DNA from: JAWOHX01 sp046484975
Lineage (GTDB): Bacteria; Bacillota; Clostridia; DUPQ01
Direction: 5' to 3'
Length of the DNA stretch: 32,884 nt
Assembly: GCA_046484975.1 (NCBI GenBank)
Contig: JAWOHX010000063.1
Location: 1-32,884, forward strand
Notes under the pieces: model-generated
Database searches by the model: none
Told to the model about the DNA's origin: nothing
Seen by the model: only the letters and a program-made list of their open reading frames with translations
Program-made: the position numbers and the translations under genes
Shown here: in pieces, positions 15,731 to 23,997 of the stretch
How positions within the stretch are numbered: the first letter of the stretch is position 1
How the letters are laid out: every line of letters begins with the position of its first letter

Positions 15731-16671
15731 GTGTTGTCCCCCATGTTGACCTTGTCCTTGATGATATAGAGGGGACGGTTCTTGCTTTCGTCAAAGATCC
15801 TGGCGATGTATTCCCCGATGATGCCCAGCATGATGAGCTGGATGCCCCCGACCACCAGGATGAGCACCACCGTGCTGGCCCAGCCCGTCTGCATCGTGCT
15901 GCCTGCCAGCCGCATGATGACCACATAAACAGCGTACAAAAAGCCGGCGAAGGCCATGAAGATTCCGATGTTGATGGAGAGTTTCAGGGGCTTTGTGGAA
16001 AAGGAGGTGATGCCGTCCACCGACAATTGAAGCATCTTCCGGAGGGGGTACTTGGTTTTCCCGGCGAACCGCTTCTCCCGGGTGTATTCCACCTTCGCCT
16101 GGTTGAAGCCCACCCAGGCCACCAGGCCCCTGACATACCGGTTCCGTTCGGTGAGGTTTTTCATCACATTCACCACACGTCTTCCCAGGAGCCTGAAATC
16201 GCCTGTGTCCACGGGGATGTCGATGGAGCACATGGCCTTGAGGAACCGGTAGAACAGGCGGGCGGTGAGTTTCTTGAAAAACGTCTCGCCCTCCCTTTTG
16301 GTCCGCACCGCGTACACCACGTCGTATCCCTCCAGGAATTTTTCAATCATCAGGGGAATGGTCTCCGGCGGGTCCTGGAGATCCGCATCCATCACGATCA
16401 CCGCATCCCCGGCGGCATGGTCCATGCCCGCGGTGATGGCGGTCTGATGGCCGAAATTCCTCGAAAAGTCGATCAGCCGGATGCGGTGGTTTTTTCCGCA
16501 GGCCTCCCGGACCAGGGCGGATGTGGCGTCGGAGCTCCCGTCATTGACAAAAATGATCTCATAATCCCCGTCCACGGCCTCCATCACCCGGAGCACCCGC
16601 AGGATGCATTCCTGCACCACTTCCTCTTCGTTATACAAAGGGATGACCACGGAATACAGTTTCTTTTCCAT
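15727..16671 (-). CDS. Family 2 glycosyltransferase with two C-terminal membrane spans (GtrB/DPM1-like)
   Basis: 314 residues. The catalytic domain has VVIPLYNEEEVVQEC at the N-terminus, NDGSSDAT and DADLQDPPE (metal-binding DxD-type) and FRLLGRRVV. Two hydrophobic spans near residues 225-255 and 265-295 end in GEYIARIFDESKNRPLYII, the pattern of polyprenyl-phosphate glucosyl/mannosyl transferases (YkcC, GtrB). It probably loads a sugar from a nucleotide donor onto a lipid carrier at the inner face of the membrane. ATG 16671 is preferred over GTG 16680 because GAGGTG is correctly spaced from it. It is the first gene of the hisJ-gatCAB string. Confidence 0.9.
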   Translation of the reverse strand: MEKKLYSVVIPLYNEEEVVQECILRVLRVMEAVDGDYEIIFVNDGSSDATSALVREACGKNHRIRLIDFSRNFGHQTAITAGMDHAAGDAVIVMDADLQDPPETIPLMIEKFLEGYDVVYAVRTKREGETFFKKLTARLFYRFLKAMCSIDIPVDTGDFRLLGRRVVNVMKNLTERNRYVRGLVAWVGFNQAKVEYTREKRFAGKTKYPLRKMLQLSVDGITSFSTKPLKLSINIGIFMAFAGFLYAVYVVIMRLAGSTMQTGWASTVVLILVVGGIQLIMLGIIGEYIARIFDESKNRPLYIIKDKVNMGDNT

Positions 16672-16698
16672 TTGTCCCACCTCTTTTTGATATAGGGA

Positions 16699-16732
16699 AT
16701 TATATCACATCGCATTGTGTTTTTCCTGTCAA
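16699..16732 (-). promoter_or_regulatory. Promoter of the glycosyltransferase-hisJ-gatCAB string
   Basis: On the minus strand an extended -10 TGATATAAT covers 16699-16707. A consensus TTGACA lies at 16727-16732, but the gap to TATAAT is 22 bp. Either the extended -10 works without that -35, or TGTGAT (17 bp from TTGACA) is the true -10. Confidence 0.55.
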
Positions 16733-16743
16733 TGGGATATAAT
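16715..16743 (+). promoter_or_regulatory. Promoter of the GGDEF/HD-GYP gene
   Basis: TTGTGT (16715-16720) and TATAAT (16738-16743) have a 17-bp spacer, 33 bases before the TTG start. Its spacer contains the minus-strand TTGACA, so the two divergent promoters interlock. Confidence 0.7.
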
Positions 16744-16775
16744 TTTATCCAATGATATCACACGAGGAATAACTC

Positions 16776-19700
16776 TTGGGTAAAAGAATTCTGTTTTTTG
16801 GTTGCGTCATTTTCCTGTTGGTTCTCCATTCCTTCGTATTCATCCTTGGATCCGATGTTTTACGTACTCTATCCCCGCTGCTTTCCATCGTCACCATCGC
16901 CATCGCCGGAATCACCTTTGGTTTGAAGGCCGGGATCCCCCTGGGGCTGTTCGCCGGGATTGCCGGCTTTCTTCTTCATCCCCCTGGCATGGATCCCATT
17001 GCCCTGTCCGTCCTTCTGGTCCCAATCCTTTCCGGGTTCGTGTTCGGCATGCCTGGGGATCGCATCCTCCGGAAACAGGAGGAATCCGACAGGTTGTTCA
17101 AAGAAAAGGAAGCCCTGTTGTCCCGGCAGGCCCGGACCCTATCCGAATACAACACCCTTGCAGAGCGTCTGACCCTGGAACCCGCCTACAGGAAAAAGGG
17201 ACCGCCTCCCCCTTATGCAGACCCGAACATTGAAAGAATCCTCGGGGCGTTCCTGGAGCAACCCTCCCCTGACAAGGCAAAAGGTCTGCGAACCGGTAAA
17301 GAACTATCAGAGAAATGCTTCGACATCCTGACACACGCCATCCCGGAGGCCGTCGCCCTTGCGGACCTGTCGGGCCGGATCGTCGCTGTCAACTCCACGC
17401 TGATGGCTTTTTTCGGCTATTTCCCGGGAAGCCTTCCCCAGCCTGAAAACATATTGGACCTCCTTGTGGAGGAAGACCGGGAAAAAGCAGAAAAAAACAT
17501 CGGCAATCTCCTCCTTCAGGGGCTGAAAAGCACCGACCTCTACCGGGTCAAGCCATGCGGCGGCATCACCATAACTGGTTTTGGACAGGACACCCTCCGC
17601 CTCACAAGCGCCGGCAACCCCCAGTCCATCCTTGCTACCCTTGTCCAGGGAGACTCTTCCCACCCCATGTTTCCATCCCTGGACCAAATGGCTGGAAAGG
17701 ATATCTGGATGGTGTCCGGGACGGGAAAGACCCTCTTCATCAGTCCTTCCCTTTCCCATCTCCTGGGATATTCCACCGGGGACATCGCCCGTCATCAGAT
17801 CCAATATTTCCTGGATGAGGCAAACACGGGGGCTTTTAGAAAAATAGCAGAACAGGATGCTGTTACAGCGGGGTCCAAACATCCCCTGGAGCTGATCACC
17901 AAATCCGGTAGCCGGGTGTATGCATACCTGACGGTCTTTCCGTTGCAGGGGCCGGAGGAGCTTTCCCTGGGATTGCTTCTGTTCCTGGAAAACATCACAG
18001 ACCGCAGCCTGGTGGAGCAGACGCTTCAGCACCGGCTCTCCATCGAAAAGCTCATCACCGACATCTCCACCGCGTTCATCAGCGTCCGGCCGGAAAGCCT
18101 GGCCGGAGAACTGGTCAACGGCCTGGAGCGCATCGGGAATTTCCTGGAAGCCCGGGAAAGCCACATCCAGATTTTTGCAAGTACAAGAACAGGGGAAGGG
18201 TTCCGGCACAGCATCCTCAAAAAAGACGGCAGCGCTTCCCGGGAATCCAACGAGGACACCTTTGCCATCCCCATCCTGACGGGAACCGAGACAGTGGGGG
18301 ATTTCCGCTTCGTCCAGGAATCCTCCAAGAGGGCATGGCTGGAGGAGGACATCAACCTCCTGCGAATGGCAGGTGAGATCTTCGTCAATGCCCTGGCCAG
18401 GAAACAGGCATTGGACCAGCTGAAGATCAGCGAGGAAAAAATGCGCATCACCCTGCATTCCATCGGGGACGCCGTCATCGCCACTGATATGGAGGAACGG
18501 ATCGTGATGGTCAACACTGAAGCCCTGCGGATGCTGGATTGCGAATACGGGGAAGTAATCGGACAGCCCTTCCATGAAATCTTCACCCTTGTCAAGGGCA
18601 GGATCAAACCTTCGGAGGAGACGTCAGAACCGGAGGAGGACGATGGCCCCTCCCTGATGGTCTTCGACAGGGACACCCCTGTGCTGCGTTCCAGGAAAGG
18701 GGTGGAACGGTTCATTTCCTTAAGTTCCTCCCCCATCCAGGACGACCGCGGCGTGGATTATGGCAGCATCTATGTCTTCAGCGACATCACGGAAAAGAAA
18801 AAACGGGAGGAGGAGATCATCTACCTGACCTTCCATGACTCCCTGACCGGGCTCCACAGCCGGGCATTCTTCGAAGTGGAGCTGCAGCGGCTGGATACCC
18901 GGCGCCAGTATCCCCTCACGCTGATCATCGGCGACTGCAACGGCCTGAAAATCACCAATGACATCTTCGGCCATCAGGAGGGGGACAATCTCCTCAAGAG
19001 AATCGCAGAGATTTTCCGTTCCGTCACCAGGAAAGAGGATATCTGCGCCAGATGGGGAGGGGATGAATTCGCCATCATCCTGCCCCGCACCCCGGAGAAT
19101 ACGGCCATGGAGATCCGGGCCAGGATCCTGGAAGCCTGCAGGCTATCGGATCCGTTCCCCATACAGCCCAGCATCGCCCTGGGCAGTGCCTCAAAGACCG
19201 ACGAGTCCCAGTCCCTCGCCGATGTCCTCAAGGAAGCCGAGGACCGGATGTACCGCCACAAGCTTTTGGAAGACAAGAGCAACCGGAGCTCCATCATCGC
19301 CTCCCTGGAAAAAACCCTTGTCGAGAAAAGCCACGAGACCGAGGAACACGCCAAGCGGATGCAGGATTTCTCCGAGAAGATTGCCGTGGCCATCGGCCTC
19401 TCCGAAAGCGAGTCGGACGACCTGAGGCTTCTTTCCGTGTTGCACGACATGGGCAAGATCGGGATTCCCGATGTCATCCTGGAGAAGCCTTCCCGGCTCT
19501 CCGATGATGAGTGGGACATCATGAAGACCCATTCAGAAAAGGGGTTCTCCATCGCCGAGACCTCCAAGGAGCTTTCCAATATCGCCACATACATCCTGCA
19601 CCACCACGAGCGTTGGGACGGGTCGGGATATCCCCATGGTTTATCCGGGCAGGACATCCCCAAGCTGTCCCGGATCATCAGCATCGTGGATGCATACGAT

Positions 19701-19880
19701 GTCATCACCCATCAGCGGCCCTACAAGAATGCTTTAAGCCACGAAGAGGCCATCGAGGAAATCAAGCGGTGCGCAGGCACCCAGTTCGATCCCGAACTGG
19801 TGGATGTGTTCCTGGAGATCATGGAGAGTTACAAGAGGGAGAGCTCCCCCCTGATTCAAAACGCGCCTCCTCCGGCATGA
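16776..19880 (+). CDS. Membrane PAS/GAF sensor with GGDEF and HD-GYP domains
   Basis: 1034 residues that could both make and break c-di-GMP. Order: about three membrane spans in residues 4-92, a coiled coil (about 97-135), PAS-like domains near 187-290 and 305-408, a GAF-like domain near 420-545, a clear PAS near 552-675, GGDEF at 685-835 and HD-GYP at 850-1020. GGDEF is intact (GGDEF 761-765) with an RxxD inhibitory site (RKED 752-755). The HD-GYP domain keeps HD 890-891 in LHDMGKIGIPD, HHERWDGSGYP near 943-953 and DAYDVIT. The start is a TTG with GAGG eight bases upstream. Both catalytic domains look active; which dominates cannot be told. Confidence 0.93.
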   Translation: MGKRILFFGCVIFLLVLHSFVFILGSDVLRTLSPLLSIVTIAIAGITFGLKAGIPLGLFAGIAGFLLHPPGMDPIALSVLLVPILSGFVFGMPGDRILRKQEESDRLFKEKEALLSRQARTLSEYNTLAERLTLEPAYRKKGPPPPYADPNIERILGAFLEQPSPDKAKGLRTGKELSEKCFDILTHAIPEAVALADLSGRIVAVNSTLMAFFGYFPGSLPQPENILDLLVEEDREKAEKNIGNLLLQGLKSTDLYRVKPCGGITITGFGQDTLRLTSAGNPQSILATLVQGDSSHPMFPSLDQMAGKDIWMVSGTGKTLFISPSLSHLLGYSTGDIARHQIQYFLDEANTGAFRKIAEQDAVTAGSKHPLELITKSGSRVYAYLTVFPLQGPEELSLGLLLFLENITDRSLVEQTLQHRLSIEKLITDISTAFISVRPESLAGELVNGLERIGNFLEARESHIQIFASTRTGEGFRHSILKKDGSASRESNEDTFAIPILTGTETVGDFRFVQESSKRAWLEEDINLLRMAGEIFVNALARKQALDQLKISEEKMRITLHSIGDAVIATDMEERIVMVNTEALRMLDCEYGEVIGQPFHEIFTLVKGRIKPSEETSEPEEDDGPSLMVFDRDTPVLRSRKGVERFISLSSSPIQDDRGVDYGSIYVFSDITEKKKREEEIIYLTFHDSLTGLHSRAFFEVELQRLDTRRQYPLTLIIGDCNGLKITNDIFGHQEGDNLLKRIAEIFRSVTRKEDICARWGGDEFAIILPRTPENTAMEIRARILEACRLSDPFPIQPSIALGSASKTDESQSLADVLKEAEDRMYRHKLLEDKSNRSSIIASLEKTLVEKSHETEEHAKRMQDFSEKIAVAIGLSESESDDLRLLSVLHDMGKIGIPDVILEKPSRLSDDEWDIMKTHSEKGFSIAETSKELSNIATYILHHHERWDGSGYPHGLSGQDIPKLSRIISIVDAYDVITHQRPYKNALSHEEAIEEIKRCAGTQFDPELVDVFLEIMESYKRESSPLIQNAPPPA

Positions 19881-19896
19881 GAAAGGATCCACGAAC

Positions 19897-20406
19897 ATGA
19901 ACACACAGGCACATTATGTGGCCATGGCCCTCCGGCTGGGAGCCGACCATGCGGTGGGGTTCCAGATCAAAGACATCGTCTTCGACTCCCGGACCATCTT
20001 AAAATGCATGTACGGATGCAGTGACTGGGGAAAGGGCCACACCTGCCCCTCCCGCCCGGGTTCCCTGATGCCCTGGGAATACGAGCAGGTGCTGAAAAAG
20101 TACAGCTGGGGAATCATCATCCATTCCACCGACAAAAAAACATCCCAGGATGTTTCTTTTGAGATTGAAAGGCAATCCTTCTTCGACGGATACCCCTTCA
20201 GTTTTTCCTTAAGCGACTGCGCAGTCTGTGCAGAATGCCTGGGCCACAGGGGGATGTCCTGCACGGACCCCAAAAAGGCAAGGCCCGCCTTCCACAGCGT
20301 CGGCATTGATGTGTTCAAAACCGTCTCTCCATTCAACCTTCCACTCCGCACCCTCCGGGAAAAGGGCGAACCCCAGAACTGGTATTCCGCCGTCTTCATC
20401 GAGTGA
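19897..20406 (+). CDS. DUF2284 cysteine-rich metal-binding protein
   Basis: 169 residues with seven cysteines in two clusters: C37, C41, C50 and C108, C111, C114, C122 (CAVCAECLGHRGMSC). This matches the DUF2284 family, predicted to bind a metal or iron-sulphur cluster and seen mainly in anaerobes; no function is established. It has no signal peptide. AAAGGA precedes the ATG, 16 bases after the sensor gene, so it probably shares that transcript. Its 3' end overlaps the convergent URO-D gene by 11 bases. Confidence 0.85.
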   Translation: MNTQAHYVAMALRLGADHAVGFQIKDIVFDSRTILKCMYGCSDWGKGHTCPSRPGSLMPWEYEQVLKKYSWGIIIHSTDKKTSQDVSFEIERQSFFDGYPFSFSLSDCAVCAECLGHRGMSCTDPKKARPAFHSVGIDVFKTVSPFNLPLRTLREKGEPQNWYSAVFIE

Positions 20407-21523
20407 ACTTCCTTGCCGCATCAAACATGGCCACCACATTCTCCGGTGGCACGTCCTCCTGGATGTTGTGGGCGGCGGCGAAGATGTAGCCGCCGCTTCT
20501 TGTCATCACCTTCATGAGCCCATGGACCGCCTTTTCCACCGTCTCCCTGTTCCCGAAAGGCAGCACCGACTGGGTGTCCAGGCCGCCGTGGAAGACGATC
20601 CTGTCCCCGAATTCCTGTTTCAGCAGCGCCGGGGACATTTTTTCATTGACCGGCTGGATGGGATTGAGGATCTCCACCCCGCAGTCCAGGAGGGATTCGA
20701 TGATATCGTGGACACATCCGCAGGAATGGTGCAGGAAGGCGGCATCCGTCCGTTCCCTGGTGCGCTTGATCCGTTCCTTGAAATATGGCTTGATGAGGGA
20801 ATCGAACATGGTTCTGGAAATGAACAGGTTGCTCTGGGTGGCGAAATCGTCCCCCGAGGAGGTGTAGTGGATATATCGGCCGATCCGGCCATAATAGATG
20901 TCGATGACCCTCAGCTGGTATTCCAGCACTTTTTCAAAGAACCACCGCACATAGTCCGGGTCCAGGACCATCTTCATGAGGAAATCGTCAAAGCCGCACA
21001 TCCAGCACCCCAGCTCAAAGATGCCGTAGACAGGGTGCTCCCCACAGACTACATAGTCCGTGTTGTAGTAGAGGTGCTCCGCCTTCTTCCCATATTCCTC
21101 CAGCAGGGCGAAGTCCACGCTTTCCGGGTTGGGCCACCGGAAAGCCTTCAGATCCTCCAGGGTGGTGTTGCGCAGGGGACAGTTGACATTGTCCCAGTAC
21201 ATGCCGTTGAAGGTCCGCCGGATCCCCCATTCATCCACATACTCGGTCTCACTGAGAATCTCAAACAGGGAATCGGCGGGGGTGAGAATGGTCCCCACTG
21301 CCCTGGTGTCAATATCCAGGGCGCGCAGAATCCGCTCATCCACCTTCCGGGTCTTCCCGAAAAGCGGATATTCAGGCTCGGGCTCTTCGTATCCCAGGTG
21401 CTTTAGCAACAATCCCGGGCTTTTCCCTTCCATGGTGGAAAGTGGGTTCCCTCCTAAGTCCAGGATATTGTTCTCCGGTTCCCTGTGCTCCAGTACCCTC
21501 AGGAAATCTTCCCTTCTTGACAT
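20396..21523 (-). CDS. URO-D superfamily protein 2 with HxCG zinc-site motif
   Basis: 375 residues of the uroporphyrinogen decarboxylase / MtaA superfamily. The start is SRREDFLRVLEHREPE, the usual family opening. HHSCG at 265-269 matches the HxCG zinc-binding pattern of corrinoid methyltransferases (MtaA/MtbA), and VFHGGLDTQ follows at 310-318. This one is therefore a better candidate methyltransferase than proteins 1 and 3. ATG 21523 has GGGAGGGG upstream and begins one base after the PHP gene stop; an in-frame extension to 21634 lies inside the PHP gene and is rejected. The methyl donor and acceptor are unknown, and no corrinoid protein is encoded nearby. Confidence 0.85.
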   Translation of the reverse strand: MSRREDFLRVLEHREPENNILDLGGNPLSTMEGKSPGLLLKHLGYEEPEPEYPLFGKTRKVDERILRALDIDTRAVGTILTPADSLFEILSETEYVDEWGIRRTFNGMYWDNVNCPLRNTTLEDLKAFRWPNPESVDFALLEEYGKKAEHLYYNTDYVVCGEHPVYGIFELGCWMCGFDDFLMKMVLDPDYVRWFFEKVLEYQLRVIDIYYGRIGRYIHYTSSGDDFATQSNLFISRTMFDSLIKPYFKERIKRTRERTDAAFLHHSCGCVHDIIESLLDCGVEILNPIQPVNEKMSPALLKQEFGDRIVFHGGLDTQSVLPFGNRETVEKAVHGLMKVMTRSGGYIFAAAHNIQEDVPPENVVAMFDAARKFTR

Positions 21524-21524
21524 T

Positions 21525-23738
21525 TCATTCCCCTCCCTTGCACCATACCGGGCTGGTATGCAGGATGCCGGGATACTCATATCCCTCCTCCGGCTCCTGG
21601 ACCATGACGGCCTGGTACCAGGCGTCACCCTCATGCATGTCCACGAAGCTGTCCCGCTCCCCCATGGTCTCCCGAATGATTTCCCCGTTCCTCAACAGGT
21701 GGATTTTTTTCACCGGTGTGGTGAAAAATCCTTCCATCTCGATGAACCGGCTGATTCCTTTCACTCCGTTGCTGCCCATGAACTTGTCGTTCACCCGGAT
21801 ATGTCCGGCCATCCGGGGCCCGTTGGTGGAAAAGCACCTTCTTGCCTTGAGCGCTTCAAAAAGGGACTCCCGGGAGATCTCCTCCGCCCAAACCCCTGTC
21901 AGGGCTTTCTCATAGATGCCATATCCCCCGTTGGGATGCCCCTTGGGCCTGCTGTGGTCGGATCCGCCGGTCATTCCCGCATGCAGTCCGTTGTCCAGGA
22001 TGCCATGGACGGCATTTTTGCTGTATCCCCTGGTCTGGACGGCTTCCACGACATGGTCAAAACGCATGTCCCAGCGGGCGGGATGGGTTTTGTCATACAG
22101 ATGCTTCCACGCCAGGCCGTCCCCGTGGAAATGCCGGATGGAAATGATTCTGCCCTCGAAGCCATCCTTTGAGCAGCGGTTGAATGCCTCCTCCAGGGGA
22201 TTGGTCCGGCTGAACACATGATACAGGTACAAAGCGGCCTCCCGGTCCGAAGCATAGAAGTTCGAGTGGCCATCATCGGTGATTTCCAGTCCATATGGCA
22301 CGGCCAGGTCATAGGAATCGCAGACATCCATGAGGTATCTCCATTCCCGCGGGCTGACCTGATATGCATGGTCGGTGAGGGCGTAGAAATCATAGCCTTC
22401 GGCGACGGCGGCATATTTCATGTGTTCCGTGGGAGTTCCATCGAACTCGGGCATGCATTTCGACAGGTAAGAATGCCGGTGGAGATCGCCAAAATAGCAG
22501 TGGTATCCATGCGAGTATATGCTTTTTTTGTCCGTGGGGAGGATTTTCCCTCCAAAATCCCGGGGCCCCTTCACAGGGACCGCATAGGGTTTCCCGGGGA
22601 CCGCTTCCCTGGTGCAGCCCAGCTGGTAGCGGTATCCATAGGTTTTTTCCCGGTTCACATCGAAACCGAGGCTTCCGTACAGAAAGGCATTGGTCCCTCC
22701 CCCCAGGTCCACGAAACAGGGGATGTCATCGCTGTAGCTGATGTCGTAGGAAAAAACCTCAGGCCGGGTCCAGGAGCCATCCCGATGCCTGATGCTCTGG
22801 AACAACTGCCATCCCCAGTCGTTGATCAGTTCGTTGAAGGAGGATTTCATGATCCCCCTGAAATACCGGTAGATCACCCGGGTCTGGTCCTTCTGGTGGA
22901 TTGCCACCGGAGAAAAGGCAAGTTTCTGGTCCATCTCCCCGGGAAGGGGGATCTCCTCGTCGGACAACACGCCATCTCCCCCCAGCCTGCACAGCCTGAT
23001 CCTGCTTTCCCTCGTGAAGGTATGGTCCTTTCTTCCCCACGGGTTGTCCTGGCGGTAGCAGACATGCATGGTGTTTCCTTCGGCGGAAAGGTGCGGGGCC
23101 AGGTTGTATTTCCGGGCATCCCCGATGATGTGCCTTTCAAGGACATCCAGGTCCGGGGACCTTTCCTCAAGGATGATGCGCCAAACGCCTTCAAAGGACT
23201 GGTAGGCCATCCAGGTCCTGCCGTCCTCCTTCTCAAGCATGGAAAAATCCGATGCGTCTGGAATGACAGAAACAGGTTGGGAGGAAAAGCCTTTTTCCCT
23301 GAATTCCAGCCAGTCATAGGCCAGGGCTTCCGTCCTCCTCCCCCGGGAACGCACCACAAGCAGGTGCCTTTTGGAGACAAGGCATGCCTGAAGGATCTTC
23401 ATACCGGTATCATGGGTGATCAAGCGGTTTTCCTCGAGGATGCAGACCCTGGCATTGCAGTCTCCGTGTTCTGTCCATATGGTTGTCTCCTCGTCAATAT
23501 ACTGGATATGGGCTGGATTTTTGGATGGTGGTGTCTCAAAAGCCACGGACACGGTCATTCCCTCCAGCCGGATTCCCCGCACGGACCATGCGGTCTCTTG
23601 TTCCATGTCCGTGGAAGGCCCCTCATTCGGGACGCACATGCCAAACAGGGCCCCTCCACCGGATGTCCGGCATGCCCTGGCCCCCCTGAGTCCGTCCAGT
23701 GTCCTGTAATGATAGTCGTTCCGAGTTGTTTCAGCCAT
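21525..23738 (-). CDS. Two-domain protein: propeller-like N-terminus and CehA/McbA-type PHP C-terminus
   Basis: 737 residues. The C-terminal half is a metal-dependent PHP hydrolase of the CehA/McbA type. It shows YFGDLHRHS (415-423), FYALTDHAY (451-459), RHFHGDG (535-541), MTGGSDHSRPKG (589-600) and ARRCFSTNGPRMAG (632-645). The first about 400 residues carry recurring Trp/Tyr-rich strand patterns (for example GRTWMAYQSFEGVWR and GSWTRPEVFS) resembling a beta-propeller or sialidase-like sugar-binding module; this half is inferred from texture only. There is no signal peptide. The ATG has AACAGGAGG upstream and a promoter at 23756-23784. It is followed directly by URO-D protein 2. Confidence 0.75.
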   Translation of the reverse strand: MAETTRNDYHYRTLDGLRGARACRTSGGGALFGMCVPNEGPSTDMEQETAWSVRGIRLEGMTVSVAFETPPSKNPAHIQYIDEETTIWTEHGDCNARVCILEENRLITHDTGMKILQACLVSKRHLLVVRSRGRRTEALAYDWLEFREKGFSSQPVSVIPDASDFSMLEKEDGRTWMAYQSFEGVWRIILEERSPDLDVLERHIIGDARKYNLAPHLSAEGNTMHVCYRQDNPWGRKDHTFTRESRIRLCRLGGDGVLSDEEIPLPGEMDQKLAFSPVAIHQKDQTRVIYRYFRGIMKSSFNELINDWGWQLFQSIRHRDGSWTRPEVFSYDISYSDDIPCFVDLGGGTNAFLYGSLGFDVNREKTYGYRYQLGCTREAVPGKPYAVPVKGPRDFGGKILPTDKKSIYSHGYHCYFGDLHRHSYLSKCMPEFDGTPTEHMKYAAVAEGYDFYALTDHAYQVSPREWRYLMDVCDSYDLAVPYGLEITDDGHSNFYASDREAALYLYHVFSRTNPLEEAFNRCSKDGFEGRIISIRHFHGDGLAWKHLYDKTHPARWDMRFDHVVEAVQTRGYSKNAVHGILDNGLHAGMTGGSDHSRPKGHPNGGYGIYEKALTGVWAEEISRESLFEALKARRCFSTNGPRMAGHIRVNDKFMGSNGVKGISRFIEMEGFFTTPVKKIHLLRNGEIIRETMGERDSFVDMHEGDAWYQAVMVQEPEEGYEYPGILHTSPVWCKGGE

Positions 23739-23755
23739 CCTGGCCTCCTGTTTCC

Positions 23756-23784
23756 ATTATATCCGAAACCCGTGGTTTTTATAA
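23756..23784 (-). promoter_or_regulatory. Promoter of the PHP-URO-D 2 operon
   Basis: On the minus strand TATAAT (23756-23761) lies 17 bp from a weak -35 TTATAA (23779-23784), 17 bases before the start of the PHP gene. The poor -35 suggests an activator is needed. Confidence 0.55.
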
Positions 23785-23791
23785 CCTCTTT

Positions 23792-23807
23792 CCACCGGGT
23801 CCGGTGG
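23792..23807. promoter_or_regulatory. Palindrome upstream of the PHP promoter (candidate operator)
   Basis: Perfect 7-bp arms CCACCGG and CCGGTGG are separated by GT, seven bases upstream of the -35. The position fits an activator site. A near copy occurs at 32841-32861. The protein that binds it is unknown. Confidence 0.4.
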
Positions 23808-23841
23808 CATCAGGATGGAAAGTGGGTTGGAATGATAAAAG

Positions 23842-23863
23842 AAAGTCCGGCTCACCGGACTTT
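23842..23863 (-). terminator. Intrinsic terminator of the TetR-ABC-FAD operon
   Basis: Nine-bp arms AAAGTCCGG (23842-23850) and CCGGACTTT (23855-23863) form a hairpin with a 4-base loop directly after the small membrane protein stop. On the minus strand a CTTTT tract follows. Confidence 0.8.
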
Positions 23864-23995
23864 TTAGTCTTCCTGTTCTTCTTCCTTTTCTTTCTTCCGG
23901 GCGCTGTTTTCCTTCATCTTGTTGAAGACCTTGATCTTCAGGTAACCGATTGCAACGACGCCCACGAAAATCAATACCCACCAGTACCATTCCAT
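23864..23995 (-). CDS. 43-residue single-span membrane protein with charged tail
   Basis: A small open frame reading MEWYWWVLIFVGVVAIGYLK and then a lysine/glutamate-rich tail (KMKENSARKKEKEEEQED). It has one hydrophobic span (about residues 3-19) with aromatic residues at the entry, and a highly charged, probably cytoplasmic tail of about 20 residues. Support for it being real: AAGGAGGG is correctly spaced from the ATG, the ATG lies only two bases after the FAD protein stop, and a terminator follows its stop at once. It would be translated with the oxidoreductase and may anchor or modulate a membrane partner such as the ABC exporter; that role is only inferred from position. Confidence 0.75.
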   Translation of the reverse strand: MEWYWWVLIFVGVVAIGYLKIKVFNKMKENSARKKEKEEEQED

Positions 23996-23997
23996 TG

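Noticed and set aside
22218..23867. A 549-residue open frame on the plus strand
   Set aside because: It is antisense to the PHP gene, which carries clear catalytic motifs; the plus-strand product is low-complexity and unlike any family.
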